DNA of 64,000 bases from Luteibacter mycovicinus (GCF_000745235.1 NZ_JQNL01000001.1:3156001-3220000), one strand, 5' to 3'; positions 1 through 7,990 are shown, counted from the first letter of the stretch. Program-made: numbers and translations. The notes: generated by a model from the letters alone, not told the origin.

Positions 1-375
1 GGGGCGAAAACGGCCTATGCCGCGCGCGATGAGATGGCCGAGGCCATCGCGGCCGCCCTTGCCAATCCACCTGCCGGCAGTAAGACCTACACGCTGACGG
101 GATCGGAGGCACTTTCCGTGGATGCGATCGCATCGTTGGTCCGCGATGCCACAGGGCGCCCGCTGGAAGTCGTCAACGTGACCGACGAGCATCTCGCGCA
201 GGGCCTTGCCGCCGCCAACGTGCCGCAAGCGATCGTCAAACTGCTCGTGTCAGTCGAAGCGGCCGCGCGGTCGGGCACTCTGGCTACGGTTACGGGCGAT
301 CTGGGGTTTCTGATCGGTCGACCGGGCAAGTCTCTCGCAGCATTTATCGAAGGAAGTGCGGCGCTGCGGAGCTAA
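1..375 (+). CDS. NmrA-like NAD(P)-binding protein, 3' part only
   Basis: The reading frame is open from base 1 with no start, so the gene begins upstream of the window; the stop is TAA at 373-375. The visible part is the C-terminal region of an NmrA-like or QOR2-type short-chain reductase: it contains TYTLTGSEALSVDAIASLV, the usual substrate-side segment that follows the Rossmann fold in NAD(P)H:quinone oxidoreductase-like proteins, and it ends after a short helical tail. The dinucleotide-binding motif itself lies outside the window, so substrate and cofactor cannot be judged. Base composition matches the chromosome, not the adjoining island. Confidence 0.7.
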   Translation, partial: GAKTAYAARDEMAEAIAAALANPPAGSKTYTLTGSEALSVDAIASLVRDATGRPLEVVNVTDEHLAQGLAAANVPQAIVKLLVSVEAAARSGTLATVTGDLGFLIGRPGKSLAAFIEGSAALRS

Positions 376-503
376 GCGGCGTGCCAGCGCAAGGATCATC
401 GGATGACTCCGACGGGGAGCATCGGCCGAAGCACGAAGGCGTTTGCCCGTCATGTGACATTGGCGGGCAAGCGCACTCCACCTGCGATTGCTAAAATGGC
501 CGT

Positions 504-572
504 ATGCAACGCATTGATCCCTCAGCCTTCCGCCTCACCGTCGCTCCCATGATGGACTGGATCGTTGGTTGA
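504..572 (+). pseudogene. dusA: Severed 5' tip of dusA (tRNA-dihydrouridine synthase A)
   Basis: ATG at 504 opens a 22-codon frame reading MQRIDPSAFRLTVAPMMDW and then I-V-G-stop at 570-572. The VAPMMDW segment is the conserved N-terminus of DusA and matches residues just after the start of the complete dusA at 8002. It is the original start of the chromosomal gene, cut off by the island that begins inside this motif. A TAAAAT box at 492-497 lies only 6 bases before the ATG, so the original promoter may have produced a leaderless or nearly leaderless message; that promoter is now separated from the rest of dusA by 7.5 kb. Confidence 0.85.
549..561 (+). repeat. attL-like direct repeat (left island junction in dusA)
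   Basis: ATGATGGACTGGA here is repeated exactly at 8080-8092. Both copies encode MMDW of DusA, in frame. Upstream flanks are related but not identical (GTCGCTCCC against GTTGCGCCA), as expected when one side is chromosomal and the other was brought by the element. Downstream, only the right copy continues with DusA sequence. Confidence 0.8.
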
Positions 573-910
573 TCTATCGTCATGATTTTTGGGACAATTT
601 CTTTCTCTTTAATCGGGCATGTTGCACTTTCGTAGCACGTAAATTCGCCGGAGGTCGCCGGTAAGGCTGGAGGGCTCGAAGTGACACGGCGCGCTCGCCC
701 AGTCAGCGTACTGAGCGACCGCCGCCGGGCGAGGCATTTGGAGCACGGTTGGCATGTCCATCGTCGGTGGAGTGCCAACCGGCGAGACGGTACCTTGTCC
801 GGGACCGCAGTCACAAATTCCACAGATGTAGGCCGAACCTTACAGACGCGGATCAGATGCCCTGCTACATATGCGCCTTCGCCCCAAAAGGCATGGACGG
901 AGCACCCCCA
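573..910. other. Gene-free left end of the island
   Basis: I see no convincing gene in these 338 bases. They hold the left copy of the 14-bp terminal inverted repeat (618-631) with a GTAGCAC motif directly after it (632-638), both probably integrase-related, and the ribosome-binding region of the metallopeptidase gene (GGAG at 899-902). Confidence 0.6.
618..631. repeat. Left copy of a 14-bp island terminal inverted repeat
   Basis: CATGTTGCACTTTC is the exact reverse complement of GAAAGTGCAACATG at 7991-8004. The two copies lie 56 bp and 75 bp inside the att-like repeats. Their symmetric placement suggests integrase arm or directionality-factor sites; this role is inferred. Confidence 0.6.
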
Positions 911-2194
911 GTGAACAGCCGATGGATCTTTCGCTTTTTCGGTCTCATTTACATGATCGCGCCACTAGTCGCCGAGGCCGAGACCGAGCCCGTATCGGTG
1001 GTGCTTTCTCAGTCGGCTGATCAGATAGCCACTGGGAAGACAAGCATAATCGTCACCATTAGGAACGACGGTGACCAGGCTGTCACAATCAGCAAGTTCC
1101 AACTGCCATTCGACTGGCACGGGCCCTTACCAAACAGACAGTTCGACGTCATTGATTTTCAGGGACAGAAGCAAGAGTACAGCGGTAGCTGGGACAAGGT
1201 GGTCGGTAGGCCGGCGAGTAGCTTTGTGCATCTCGGTGCGCATCAGACGCTTACCGGTACCGTGGAACTTCGGTATTCCTACAGGTTTGACACCCAAGTC
1301 AGTAATCACTTCACGGTTCAATACTCACTTCCTCTCGGTATTGTTGAAGAAGGCACTGAACCAGATGAGAATTCGCCGAGCTATTCCGTAGATCCAAATC
1401 GCATAAGAGTCATAACTAGTAATGTTCTTCCGCTCAATATCGACGCCACTTCTCCGCTTGATCCAGCTGTAGCGAGCGCAGAGCCGTCAGCGTTCGTCCC
1501 TGCTTCCCTTTTAGAATTTCGTCAGCTCGCAGCTGGCGAAATTAATGATCCTAACCATACGTGCAATGTCCCTCAGACAGCAGCAATTATTGCGGCTTTC
1601 TCGGACGCTAAGTCTGTAATCAATAATTCACTCGGCTACGTGAACTCGATGTTCGGTACAACAGGTTTTGACGCAACGAAGCCTGCATCTGTCTCTTACG
1701 TGAAATGGTTCGGAGAATACGACGGAGACGGGAAGATGCCCGGAGAGGGCGGTAATTACTATGCTGGTCGTGCTGGTGTTGTCGTCGCTACGATGCGGTC
1801 AGCGCTCTACGCAAGCAGTACGCATACTGGCGGGCAATCATACGTGCCTTTGACTGAGTGTCAGTGCCCGGCGGGAACGCTACCTGAGGTCGCGGCCAAA
1901 GCCCGAGGGAATTATCAAATTCTCCTATGTGAAGCTTTTTTCAACCTAAAAGCAACCGGAGGCGACGACTCTCGTGCTCTGACGCTTTACCACGAGCTAA
2001 CGCATTTCAAGTCTGCCATCGCCGACGGGCGAGGCGGGACAACTCAAGTGCGCCAAACCTGGGATTACGGCTACGGCGCCAGTTTCGATCAGTCGTTAGC
2101 AAAGACGCAGCCGGCGCAAGCTGTGAACAATGCCGATAGCTACGAGAAGTTCGGACTGGATGTCATGCGCTATTACGGAGTCTCCGGGTGGTAA
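911..2194 (+). CDS. Secreted M35-like (aspzincin) metallopeptidase
   Basis: Predicted 427-residue exported zinc endopeptidase. GTG at 911 is chosen because GGAG sits 8 bases upstream and it opens directly into a signal peptide (NSRWIFRFFGLIYMIAPLVAEA). A beta-rich region up to about residue 200 may be a pro-domain. The C-terminal catalytic part has LYHELTHF with zinc ligands His361 and His365 and Glu362, followed by WDYGYG with Asp385 as the likely third ligand, then NADSYEKF, which closely resembles the end of deuterolysin and peptidyl-Lys metalloendopeptidase proteins. Cys pairs are present, as expected for a secreted enzyme. It is island cargo with no partner gene. Family placement is fairly sure; target (competitor, host or own surface) is unknown. 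Confidence 0.8.
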   Translation: MNSRWIFRFFGLIYMIAPLVAEAETEPVSVVLSQSADQIATGKTSIIVTIRNDGDQAVTISKFQLPFDWHGPLPNRQFDVIDFQGQKQEYSGSWDKVVGRPASSFVHLGAHQTLTGTVELRYSYRFDTQVSNHFTVQYSLPLGIVEEGTEPDENSPSYSVDPNRIRVITSNVLPLNIDATSPLDPAVASAEPSAFVPASLLEFRQLAAGEINDPNHTCNVPQTAAIIAAFSDAKSVINNSLGYVNSMFGTTGFDATKPASVSYVKWFGEYDGDGKMPGEGGNYYAGRAGVVVATMRSALYASSTHTGGQSYVPLTECQCPAGTLPEVAAKARGNYQILLCEAFFNLKATGGDDSRALTLYHELTHFKSAIADGRGGTTQVRQTWDYGYGASFDQSLAKTQPAQAVNNADSYEKFGLDVMRYYGVSGW

Positions 2195-2361
2195 CGCATT
2201 TCACAGAATGAACGTCTTCAGATTTGCGGCTGACGTCGCATGATCGGGTCAGTAACGAAAGCCGTCTTCGATGAAACGGGTGGGCTAAAGTAGCGACGTC
2301 CGCCCAGATTTGAGTAGCGCCCCGGTTTCGAGTTCAATCCCCCACGAGAAGGAGATTGGAC

Positions 2362-2625
2362 GTGAAGAAGCGTTTTTCCGAAGAACAGATCATCGGTTTC
2401 CTGCGTGAGGCCGAGGCCGGCATGCCGGTCAAGCACTTATGCCGTAAGCACGGCTTCAGCGAAGCCTCGTACTACCTGTGGCGAAGCAAGTTCGGCGGCA
2501 TGAGCGTGCCCGAGGCCAAGCGGCTGAAGGACCTGGAGTCGGAGAACGGCCGCCTCAAAAAACTGCTGGCCGAACAGCTTCTGGAAAATGAGGTCATCAA
2601 GGAAGCGCTGCGAAAAAAATGGTGA
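2362..2625 (+). CDS. IS3-family transposase OrfA
   Basis: 87 residues. It starts KKRFSEEQIIGFLREAEAG and continues with a helix-turn-helix (CRKHGFSEASYYLWRSKFGG) that binds the element's ends, then a leucine-rich coil from about residue 50 (LESENGRLKKLLAEQLLENEVIKEAL) used for multimerisation. This order is typical of IS407-type OrfA proteins. GTG at 2362 is preferred over TTG at 2356 because AGAAGGAG ends at 2354, a normal distance before the GTG. The gene ends over the A7 slippery run. It appears intact. Confidence 0.85.
   Translation: MKKRFSEEQIIGFLREAEAGMPVKHLCRKHGFSEASYYLWRSKFGGMSVPEAKRLKDLESENGRLKKLLAEQLLENEVIKEALRKKW
2613..2619 (+). promoter_or_regulatory. A7 slippery sequence for -1 frameshifting in the IS
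   Basis: Seven A's straddle OrfA codons CGA AAA AAA. A -1 slip here leads into the frame of ATG 2619 (MVSAPA), the expected OrfB start. A deletion shortly afterwards breaks that frame. Confidence 0.6.
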
Positions 2626-3436
2626 GCGCACCGGCCGGCGCGAGCTGGTGCGCTATCTGATCGGCCGGGAGCTGAGTGAGCGCCGGTCGCTGGCGATCGC
2701 TGGCATGAGCGCAAGCGCTTACCGATACGAAGCGCGACCCGACTCCAATGTCGAGCTGCGCGAGATGATCTGCGCACTGGCGAATCGCCATAAACGCTAC
2801 GGCGTCGGCATGATCTACCTGAAACTCCGCCAGGCCGGACAGATGGTCAATCACAAGCGAGTCGAGCGCCTTTACTAGGAGGCGAACCTGCAGGTGCGCC
2901 GGCGCAAACGGAAAAAGGTGCCTCCGGCCGACAGGCAGCCACTGCTCCGGCCGGCGGCCGCGAACGAGGTTTGGTCCATCGATTTCGTCTTCGACCGCAC
3001 CGCCGAAGGGCATGTCTTGAAGTGCCTGACGATCGTCGATGACGCCACGCATGAGGCAGTCGCCATCGAGATTGAGCGGGCGATCTCAGGCGTCGGCGTA
3101 ACGCGCGTCATGGACCGCCTGGCCGTCACACGAGGCCTGCCGAAGATCATTCGCAGCGATAACGGAAAGGAGTTCTGTGGCAAGGCCATGGTCGCATGGG
3201 CACACGAACGCGGCGTACAGCTGCGCCTGATCGAGCCCGGCAAGCCGAATCAGAACGCCTACATCGAATCATTCAATGGACGGCTTCGCGATGAATGCCT
3301 CAACGAACACTGCTTTCCCAGCCTGCTGCATGCCCGAACCGAGATCGAAAAATGGCGACGGGAATACAACGAAGAGCGACCCAAGAAGGCACTCGGCGGG
3401 TTGACTCCCGCCGCTTACGCGAAACAGTTACATTAA
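2619..3436 (+). pseudogene. IS3-family transposase OrfB, broken by a frameshift and a stop
   Basis: The expected OrfB begins at ATG 2619 and reads MVSAPA, then the frame is lost at about 2636-2640 and resumes one base off as RRELVRYLIGRELSERRSL, consistent with loss of one C from a GCCCGG string. A TAG at 2876-2878 then interrupts [18 protein letters not shown]. After it the DDE integrase core is complete: Asp in SIDFVFD, Asp in RSDNGKEF and Glu in [14 protein letters not shown], followed by the usual [16 protein letters not shown] end. The catalytic residues are therefore intact, but the protein cannot be made whole. The downstream open part (2894-3436) could at most give a fragment. Confidence 0.85.
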
Positions 3437-3484
3437 TCCTGAACTCAAGATCGGACCGCTACTCAAGGCGGGGGGACGTCGCAA

Positions 3485-3808
3485 GCGCCAGAGAGGCCTT
3501 CCCGTCAGAAGTGCTCTGTGGTCGTGTGCGCGACTCGGACCTGAGCAATAGGGCCGGGCAGGGGAGGCGGGAGGCCGCGACCGGTGCGCAGTGGCACAGG
3601 CGCTGGGCTGGTCGATCGCCGGGGCGCGGAGGCCAGTCCGGGGAGGCGGTCTGCACCTCGCAGCGCGCGGTAGTCCCCCCTCCTCGCCTGCGCGCTTCCC
3701 TCTCCGTTTTTGATGCGGCTGATGCGTGTCCGGACCCTAAGCGCGCCAACGGACGCCGGCATCGCTCAAACTAGTTTGAGCGATGCAGTTTGATGCAGCT
3801 GAGGACCG
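3485..3808. other. Gene-free stretch between the IS and the ATPase gene
   Basis: No credible gene is seen. The stretch is very GC-rich with purine or C runs in the first 230 bases, then holds a perfect 28-bp palindrome (3759-3786) about 22 bp past the stop of the leftward ATPase gene. Confidence 0.5.
3759..3786. repeat. Perfect 28-bp palindrome downstream of the ATPase gene
   Basis: GCATCGCTCAAAC, then TA, then GTTTGAGCGATGC: 13-bp arms around a central ACTAGT. A partial echo (GTTTGATGC) follows immediately. No T-run follows on the minus strand, so it is not a standard terminator for the ATPase gene. A site for a dimeric DNA-binding protein or a recombination site is equally possible. Confidence 0.7.
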
Positions 3809-5344
3809 TTATGCTGCCTCGTCGTGCGAGAGAAGAAGGGCTTCGGCATTTGCCGGCACGGCCGCGAGCAGCTTTTCCAGTGTGCCGTACTCCAATATGG
3901 GAGCGGATCGCATGAGGTCTTTCGCGTTCTTATCTGAGACATCAATCTCACTGAAGCGCCCCTCCAACTTGCGCATGTGCGCATAACAGCCCAGGTCTAC
4001 CGCAAAAGCGTGATAATTGCCGTTGGTAGATTTGTGCGTGAGCGCTGTCGCACAGCTGTGAATAATCCTGTAGTCCAACAGGCGGTATACGAGCGCACGC
4101 CACGAGTCACGCTGCTGAAGCTGCCGTTCTTCAATGAGAAAAATGTTACTGCGTTTTTCTAGGCAGAAGTGACGGATCACGTATATGCCCTTAATTAGTT
4201 CGTCCTGCTCATCATCCTTGCTATCTTGCTTTAACTCTTGAATCTTCTGTTCAAAATTCGTTCGGGAAAGTTGACGTACCTCGTCCTTGCCTATTTTTGC
4301 TTTGCCTTCAACAACTACAGCATTCAGTAGTTCCAAGAAAAGCGACAAGACGTCGCGAGGAACGCCGCCTCCCGCCATAACTAAGCGTTCGAATCCTTCC
4401 CCTTTAAACAGGCCGCTGATCTCGGCCTTGCTCATTTTAATTCGTGAACCAAAGTGCTCCAGGATTGCGAGGTTTTGCTTAGACGTCTTGCTAAAATCGT
4501 CAAAGGTGTAGTCAATATTTATGGGCTGATAATCGTGCCGCTCTTGAGCGCCAATAGGCTGACCGTCGCGATCGAGATAAAGAGTTGACGCATGGCGGAG
4601 TGTCGCAATCTTAAAGTAAAGCGGCAGGTCCTTGCATAGACGATGGATGTAATCCACCACAAAAGCCTGATCCGCGCGCTTCAAGTGGTAGAGATCGTCT
4701 ATCTGGATCAGCAGCGTCTTAACTTTGCTAGACAGATCGAACACTTGGCGGACCATCTGTTTGAGATCAGGCAGCCAGCGATCTAGCAGCTCCAACTTCT
4801 CGCGATGCACCTTAAATGAACGTTCTACCTCGTCAACCTCCTTGCCTTTAAGCGCGGCGTCGACCTTTGCGGGTCCTGCGCCAATATGGCCGCCGAGTTC
4901 GGAAGCGAATTCCTCGGTTCGCTTTCGCCTGACATCTTCATCGTGAATATCTGCGGCGACGCGCAGTTCGCCCAGCCTGTGGATGATCTGTCGCACCGTT
5001 TCCCTTGCGCGTCGCTTGGGGCCGAACCAAGCAGTGAGGTTTCGCTCCAACTCGCGGAATATCGAGACCAAAATTTCGATTAGCACATTAGGGAAGGAGT
5101 GGCGTTTGAAATCCTCGCAGTTCAGGTAGATGGCCACGTATCCGTCAGGAAGGTTTCGTGCCGAGCTGTGCAGGAGCAAAGTCTTTCCGCACCCGCGCCG
5201 CGCGAATATGGTGTGATTTTGCTTCATGCGGGCGTCCTGCATCGCACTGCCCACGGCAATGTAGTCGGATTCGGTGCCCGTCTGCACTCGAAGATTTTCG
5301 ACAATTATCTCGCGCAGCTTTTCCAGCTTTTTTGCATCGTTCAT
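3809..5344 (-). CDS. Orphan P-loop ATPase (AAA/STAND-like), function unknown
   Basis: 511 residues; start supported by AGGGGG about 5 bases upstream. Walker A is FARRGCGKTLLL (Gly51-Cys52-Gly53-Lys54-Thr55), and Walker B is TLLIQIDDLYHL at about 210-220. A following segment KIATLRHASTLYLDRDG fits a sensor-1 strand. An Arg/Lys-rich charged helical insert lies at about 110-190. The C-terminal 150 residues look like a winged-helix region (KGIYVIRHFCLEKRSNIFLIEERQ), giving an Orc1/Cdc6- or STAND-like layout. No nuclease, protease or membrane domain is visible, so it is either a solo ATPase or has lost a partner. Its AT-richer codon use than the chromosome supports acquisition with the island. An anti-phage role is a reasonable guess for such cargo, but nothing in the sequence proves it. 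Confidence 0.65.
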   Translation of the reverse strand: MNDAKKLEKLREIIVENLRVQTGTESDYIAVGSAMQDARMKQNHTIFARRGCGKTLLLHSSARNLPDGYVAIYLNCEDFKRHSFPNVLIEILVSIFRELERNLTAWFGPKRRARETVRQIIHRLGELRVAADIHDEDVRRKRTEEFASELGGHIGAGPAKVDAALKGKEVDEVERSFKVHREKLELLDRWLPDLKQMVRQVFDLSSKVKTLLIQIDDLYHLKRADQAFVVDYIHRLCKDLPLYFKIATLRHASTLYLDRDGQPIGAQERHDYQPINIDYTFDDFSKTSKQNLAILEHFGSRIKMSKAEISGLFKGEGFERLVMAGGGVPRDVLSLFLELLNAVVVEGKAKIGKDEVRQLSRTNFEQKIQELKQDSKDDEQDELIKGIYVIRHFCLEKRSNIFLIEERQLQQRDSWRALVYRLLDYRIIHSCATALTHKSTNGNYHAFAVDLGCYAHMRKLEGRFSEIDVSDKNAKDLMRSAPILEYGTLEKLLAAVPANAEALLLSHDEAA

Positions 5345-5517
5345 AGCGTCCCCCTAAGGTCGTCTGCGGATGCTACATCGAGGCTTGGCTGGTTTCTGTA
5401 AGGGAACCCCTACATTTCCTATTATTTTTGGTCCGCCCAGCCGAGGTGGGTGTGCTCACGACTGAGACCGGCATCGCGGGTCCGGTTCGCGATCCGCAGC
5501 CGTACGCGTAGAGGGCA

Positions 5518-5967
5518 CTAGGAAACCAAGTCTTCCGTTTTCTTCCACAGCCTCATTGGGTCATCGACCCACTCCGCTACGCTGAATATGCCGCCGCCGG
5601 CGCCGTGTGCAAATTGCCACACCGTGGCTTCTGGAAAGCTGCCAAATCCCGCGCCGGCATCAACGTCGGAGTGGAGGTCAAGCGATGGTTTTTCGTCTAG
5701 CCCCTCGGTGTTGATGCCGTAGACGTGCTTCTGCGACGGGTGGGCTGCAAAGGCCTCAGAGTCATCAACCGGTAGCACGGCAACCAGGAGCACGTGCGAC
5801 GGAGCGCACTCAGAGTGGCCACACGGGAACTCCACACGAAACTCTGGTGCCCAATTACCAACAGGAGCCGGAGTGAGTGACCACTTCCATCCAGCGAGGT
5901 CGAAGAATGCGGCCCACCGTGCCTCGAGCCTGGTGCGAAAGATCTGGTTGTTGTATGTCGCGGACAT
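5518..5967 (-). CDS. Island protein of unknown function with a phage-type N-terminus
   Basis: 149 residues, start at ATG 5967 chosen because GGAGAG lies just upstream; the frame is open further but the extra part looks non-coding. The N-terminus MSATYNNQIFRTRLEARWAA FFDLAGW resembles the FRSRLEARWAVFFD segment of small phage and island proteins thought to be related to restriction-endonuclease-like folds. The rest (WAPEFRVEFPCGHSECAPSH) does not show a clear PD-(D/E)XK set, so nuclease activity is not claimed. It ends 173 bp upstream of the ATPase start and is read in the same direction, so the two could be co-transcribed. Confidence 0.55.
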   Translation of the reverse strand: MSATYNNQIFRTRLEARWAAFFDLAGWKWSLTPAPVGNWAPEFRVEFPCGHSECAPSHVLLVAVLPVDDSEAFAAHPSQKHVYGINTEGLDEKPSLDLHSDVDAGAGFGSFPEATVWQFAHGAGGGIFSVAEWVDDPMRLWKKTEDLVS

Positions 5968-6466
5968 TCTTCGCTCTCCATTGGGCGCACGTGGTCTGGC
6001 GTCCACAGCGCGGTAATCTAGTTTTTTCTTGAGAGTAATTCTCAAGTAAAAACTATTTTTTGGCGGGTTCAGAATAGCGCCTTCGAGTGTTCGAAGGGGA
6101 GGCCGTCGCAAACGTGTAATGTCGCCAAAAATTGTCCCGGAAAAAGGGGTTAAGTGGTTGATCGGTAAGCATAAGCAAAAATGTCATATCGGTGTATTCC
6201 CGTGTCATTCGCTGTTATGTCATTGATTTTTGGTGCCTTCTCATTACAGATAATAGGTGTAGGAACACAGCAACAAACGACGCTATTCGTTACACCTTTG
6301 GATTGCTCGAAAATGACCATCAATCAATCGTTTGCCGAAGGATCGATGGCTACGTTATACATATGACACCTTTCCGATGGTGCCTTCCCTTTGAGGTGCT
6401 ACATAAAGAACTTTGGGAAGGGGATGGCGGGAGGGAGACTGTCTGGCCGGTAGCGGCCCTATCCGC
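5968..6466. other. AT-rich gene-poor stretch in the island
   Basis: About 500 bases without a convincing gene. It contains a short inverted repeat at 6028-6046 and a noticeably AT-rich part (6020-6400) unlike the surrounding chromosome. A short frame at 6181-6366 (MSYRCIPVSFAVMSLIF) looks like a membrane helix but has no ribosome-binding site or recognisable relative. The stretch most likely holds the promoter of the leftward gene at 5518 and decayed island DNA. Confidence 0.45.
6028..6046. promoter_or_regulatory. Inverted repeat upstream of the 5518-5967 gene
   Basis: CTTGAGA-GTAAT-TCTCAAG, 7-bp arms with a 5-bp spacer, about 60 bp before the leftward start at 5967 in AT-rich DNA. It could be an operator; no -35/-10 pair is clear enough to call. 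Confidence 0.3.
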
Positions 6467-6778
6467 TCATGCTGCTGCAGCTCGCTTAGCGCTCATCGCA
6501 GGGCAGGGCGTTACGCAGTCCGCTCGAGGCCGCGGTACCCGTGCAACCGCTGGTGGTGATGCAGTTGCGTCGACTGTCTGCGCCTCTGCGTCTACGGCGC
6601 TTCGGATTTTCCGCTGCAGCACGAGTAGTCCGCCGGCGTAGGTGGCCAGCATGTTGTGGACGTCGCCGTGCTTAAGTACCTCGGTGTCCAAGGCTGCGGC
6701 GATCGCTGCTCCAAGTCCGCCCAGCGCATCGATGCGTGCGCCGAGCTCGTCAAGGTCATTGAGAATGTTTAGGGTCAT
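6467..6778 (-). CDS. Small island protein, unknown function
   Basis: 103 residues from ATG 6778, with GGAG about 10 bases upstream (CACGGAGTGGAATC). The first 55 residues (MTLNILNDLDELGARIDALG) form a predicted amphipathic helical region followed by LATYAGGLLVLQRKI; the rest is Ala/Pro/Arg-rich and probably disordered. The same frame is open further upstream but crosses the integrase relic and is not credible as coding. It lies next to the integrase in the same direction, the usual place for a small phage or island accessory gene. No family is recognised. Confidence 0.5.
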   Translation of the reverse strand: MTLNILNDLDELGARIDALGGLGAAIAAALDTEVLKHGDVHNMLATYAGGLLVLQRKIRSAVDAEAQTVDATASPPAVARVPRPRADCVTPCPAMSAKRAAAA

Positions 6779-6900
6779 GATTCCACTCCGTGATTCGTGC
6801 GCCACGGTTTTTGGCCGCGTGCGCGGCCCAAAGTTGAAGGGCGCGCCGCAGCAGCTCATGCCGGCGGCATCCGATAAACGGTTATCGGCAGGAACGGCGT

Positions 6901-7906
6901 TTATCTGACGGCCACATTTTCGGGCCTTAGATGCGTACAGCGTTTCAACGTTTCCCAAGACTGATGCAGCGACAACTGCGCTACCTCTTAGATCTGATAT
7001 CCACGTTCGAACAGTCGGTTACAGCCTCGTGGCGGAGGTCGTGGAAGTGGAGATCCTCGATATCAAGCACGCGTGTTGCGCGTGTAAAGGCTGCGCTGAT
7101 TGACTTCTGTCGATGATTTCCCAAGCGCTCTCGAGCATGCGAAACGCTTGGCGATTTCCCACCTTGTGTCTCGGGTGTTTAACATCATCAAGCCAGCCTA
7201 CGCCTTTCTCGCGATCGAGATCGCACCACTTGAGGCGGCAGATTTCTTCCTGGCGCCGCGACGTAAGCAGGGCGAACTTCACGATGTCCTGCATCGGTAT
7301 GACGGCTCGCATATCACGCGAGGCGAAGTGCCGAAGGAGCTTCTCCTCCTCCGTTGGCGTCACTCGCCTGGTGAGCGCCTTGCTCTTACCCACGAGGCGG
7401 CGATTAGCGAGCTCCTGCCTGGCATCCTCGATCGCGGTCAAGTCGACGTGCACTCCGAGCGAGGGGCGCGCGAAGCGGAGCACTTGGCCGAACCACACCA
7501 GGTCGTTCAACACAGTGGCAGGGCCCGCGCCATCTTCGCGACGCTCCACGACATGGGCGATGAAGTGCGCTGCAGTTAGCTCATTGACGGGCGTGTCGGT
7601 AATCTTGTCCTTGAGTAGTTTGCGCAGGTCAGCTGCCTTAGTTCGGCCCCAGGCGGCGGTCTTGCCGACTTCCTCGATGTACCATTCGATAGCCTGGCCA
7701 ATTGTCATGCGGACGCCCTTTAAGTGACCGCGTGCTTTCAGTGCATCGAGCTCGGCTTCTCGCCGGCGTATTCACTCCTGCGCGTGCTGCTTACGATCGA
7801 AGGTTTCGGTCTCGTTATGGATGACCTGGCCAGCCCGCTTTAGTCGGATCTGTGCGGTATACCCGCTGGTGCCGTCCTTGCGACGGCGCGAAGTGATGGT
7901 GCCCAC
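6901..7906 (-). pseudogene. Tyrosine-type site-specific integrase, multiply broken
   Basis: Pieces of one integrase can be read in order from GTG 7906: GTITSRRRKDGTSGYTAQI (arm-binding domain); an in-frame TGA at 7772-7774 where Trp is expected; the core-binding and catalytic parts with TSRRQEEICRLKW (first catalytic Arg); a frameshift at about 7100-7115; ISAAFTRATRVLDIEDLHFH then DLRHEAV (the HxLR box); a second shift at about 7017-7022; RLFERGYQI; a TAA at 6988-6990; EVAQLSLHQSWETLKRC; and the normal end at 6901. The catalytic Tyr expected in KRYTHL is Cys (TGT, 6937-6939). The gene adjoins the right junction in dusA, as dusA-targeting integrases do. It cannot be functional. Confidence 0.9.
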
Positions 7907-7907
7907 G

Positions 7908-7945
7908 GTGCTACATTTCCCTCTGTGTAGCACTGAGTGTAGCAC
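7908..7945. repeat. Cluster of GTAGCAC motifs, possible integrase arm sites
   Basis: GTGCTAC at 7908-7914 (the reverse complement of GTAGCAC), then GTGTAGCAC at 7925-7933 and 7937-7945. The same GTAGCAC core appears at 632-638 beside the left terminal repeat. Short repeated motifs at both ends of an integrated element fit integrase arm-binding sites. Confidence 0.45.
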
Positions 7946-7955
7946 CGAGCTCACG

Positions 7956-7974
7956 CCCCCCCCCCAAAAAAAAA
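7956..7974. repeat. Adjacent homopolymers C10-A9
   Basis: Ten C's (7956-7965) directly followed by nine A's (7966-7974), 27 bp before the present dusA start. Such tracts slip easily during replication and sequencing. Confidence 0.75.
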
Positions 7975-7990
7975 CCCTGTCTATTGCCGA

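Larger units (their letters stand above)
2291..3484 (+). mobile_element. IS3-family insertion sequence (IS407-group-like), degraded
   Basis: An element of about 1.2 kb with imperfect terminal inverted repeats: TAGCGACGTCCGCCC then TTGAGTAGCG on the left (from 2291) and the matching GCTACTCAA then GGACGTCGCAA on the right (to 3484); inner parts (GAGTTCA) also match. It encodes OrfA and OrfB of an IS3-family transposase. No clear target-site duplication is visible at either edge, so the exact ends may be off by a few bases. OrfB carries two lesions, so the copy cannot move by itself. It lies inside the dusA island, between the metallopeptidase and the ATPase gene. Confidence 0.75.

Noticed and set aside
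2291..3484. The two IS elements being copies of one another
   Set aside because: Their OrfA proteins, terminal repeats and OrfB sequences are clearly different; they only share the IS3 family.
6181..6366. Short hydrophobic frame in the island
   Set aside because: No ribosome-binding site, no family, and it lies in AT-rich DNA where short frames with hydrophobic codons arise easily.
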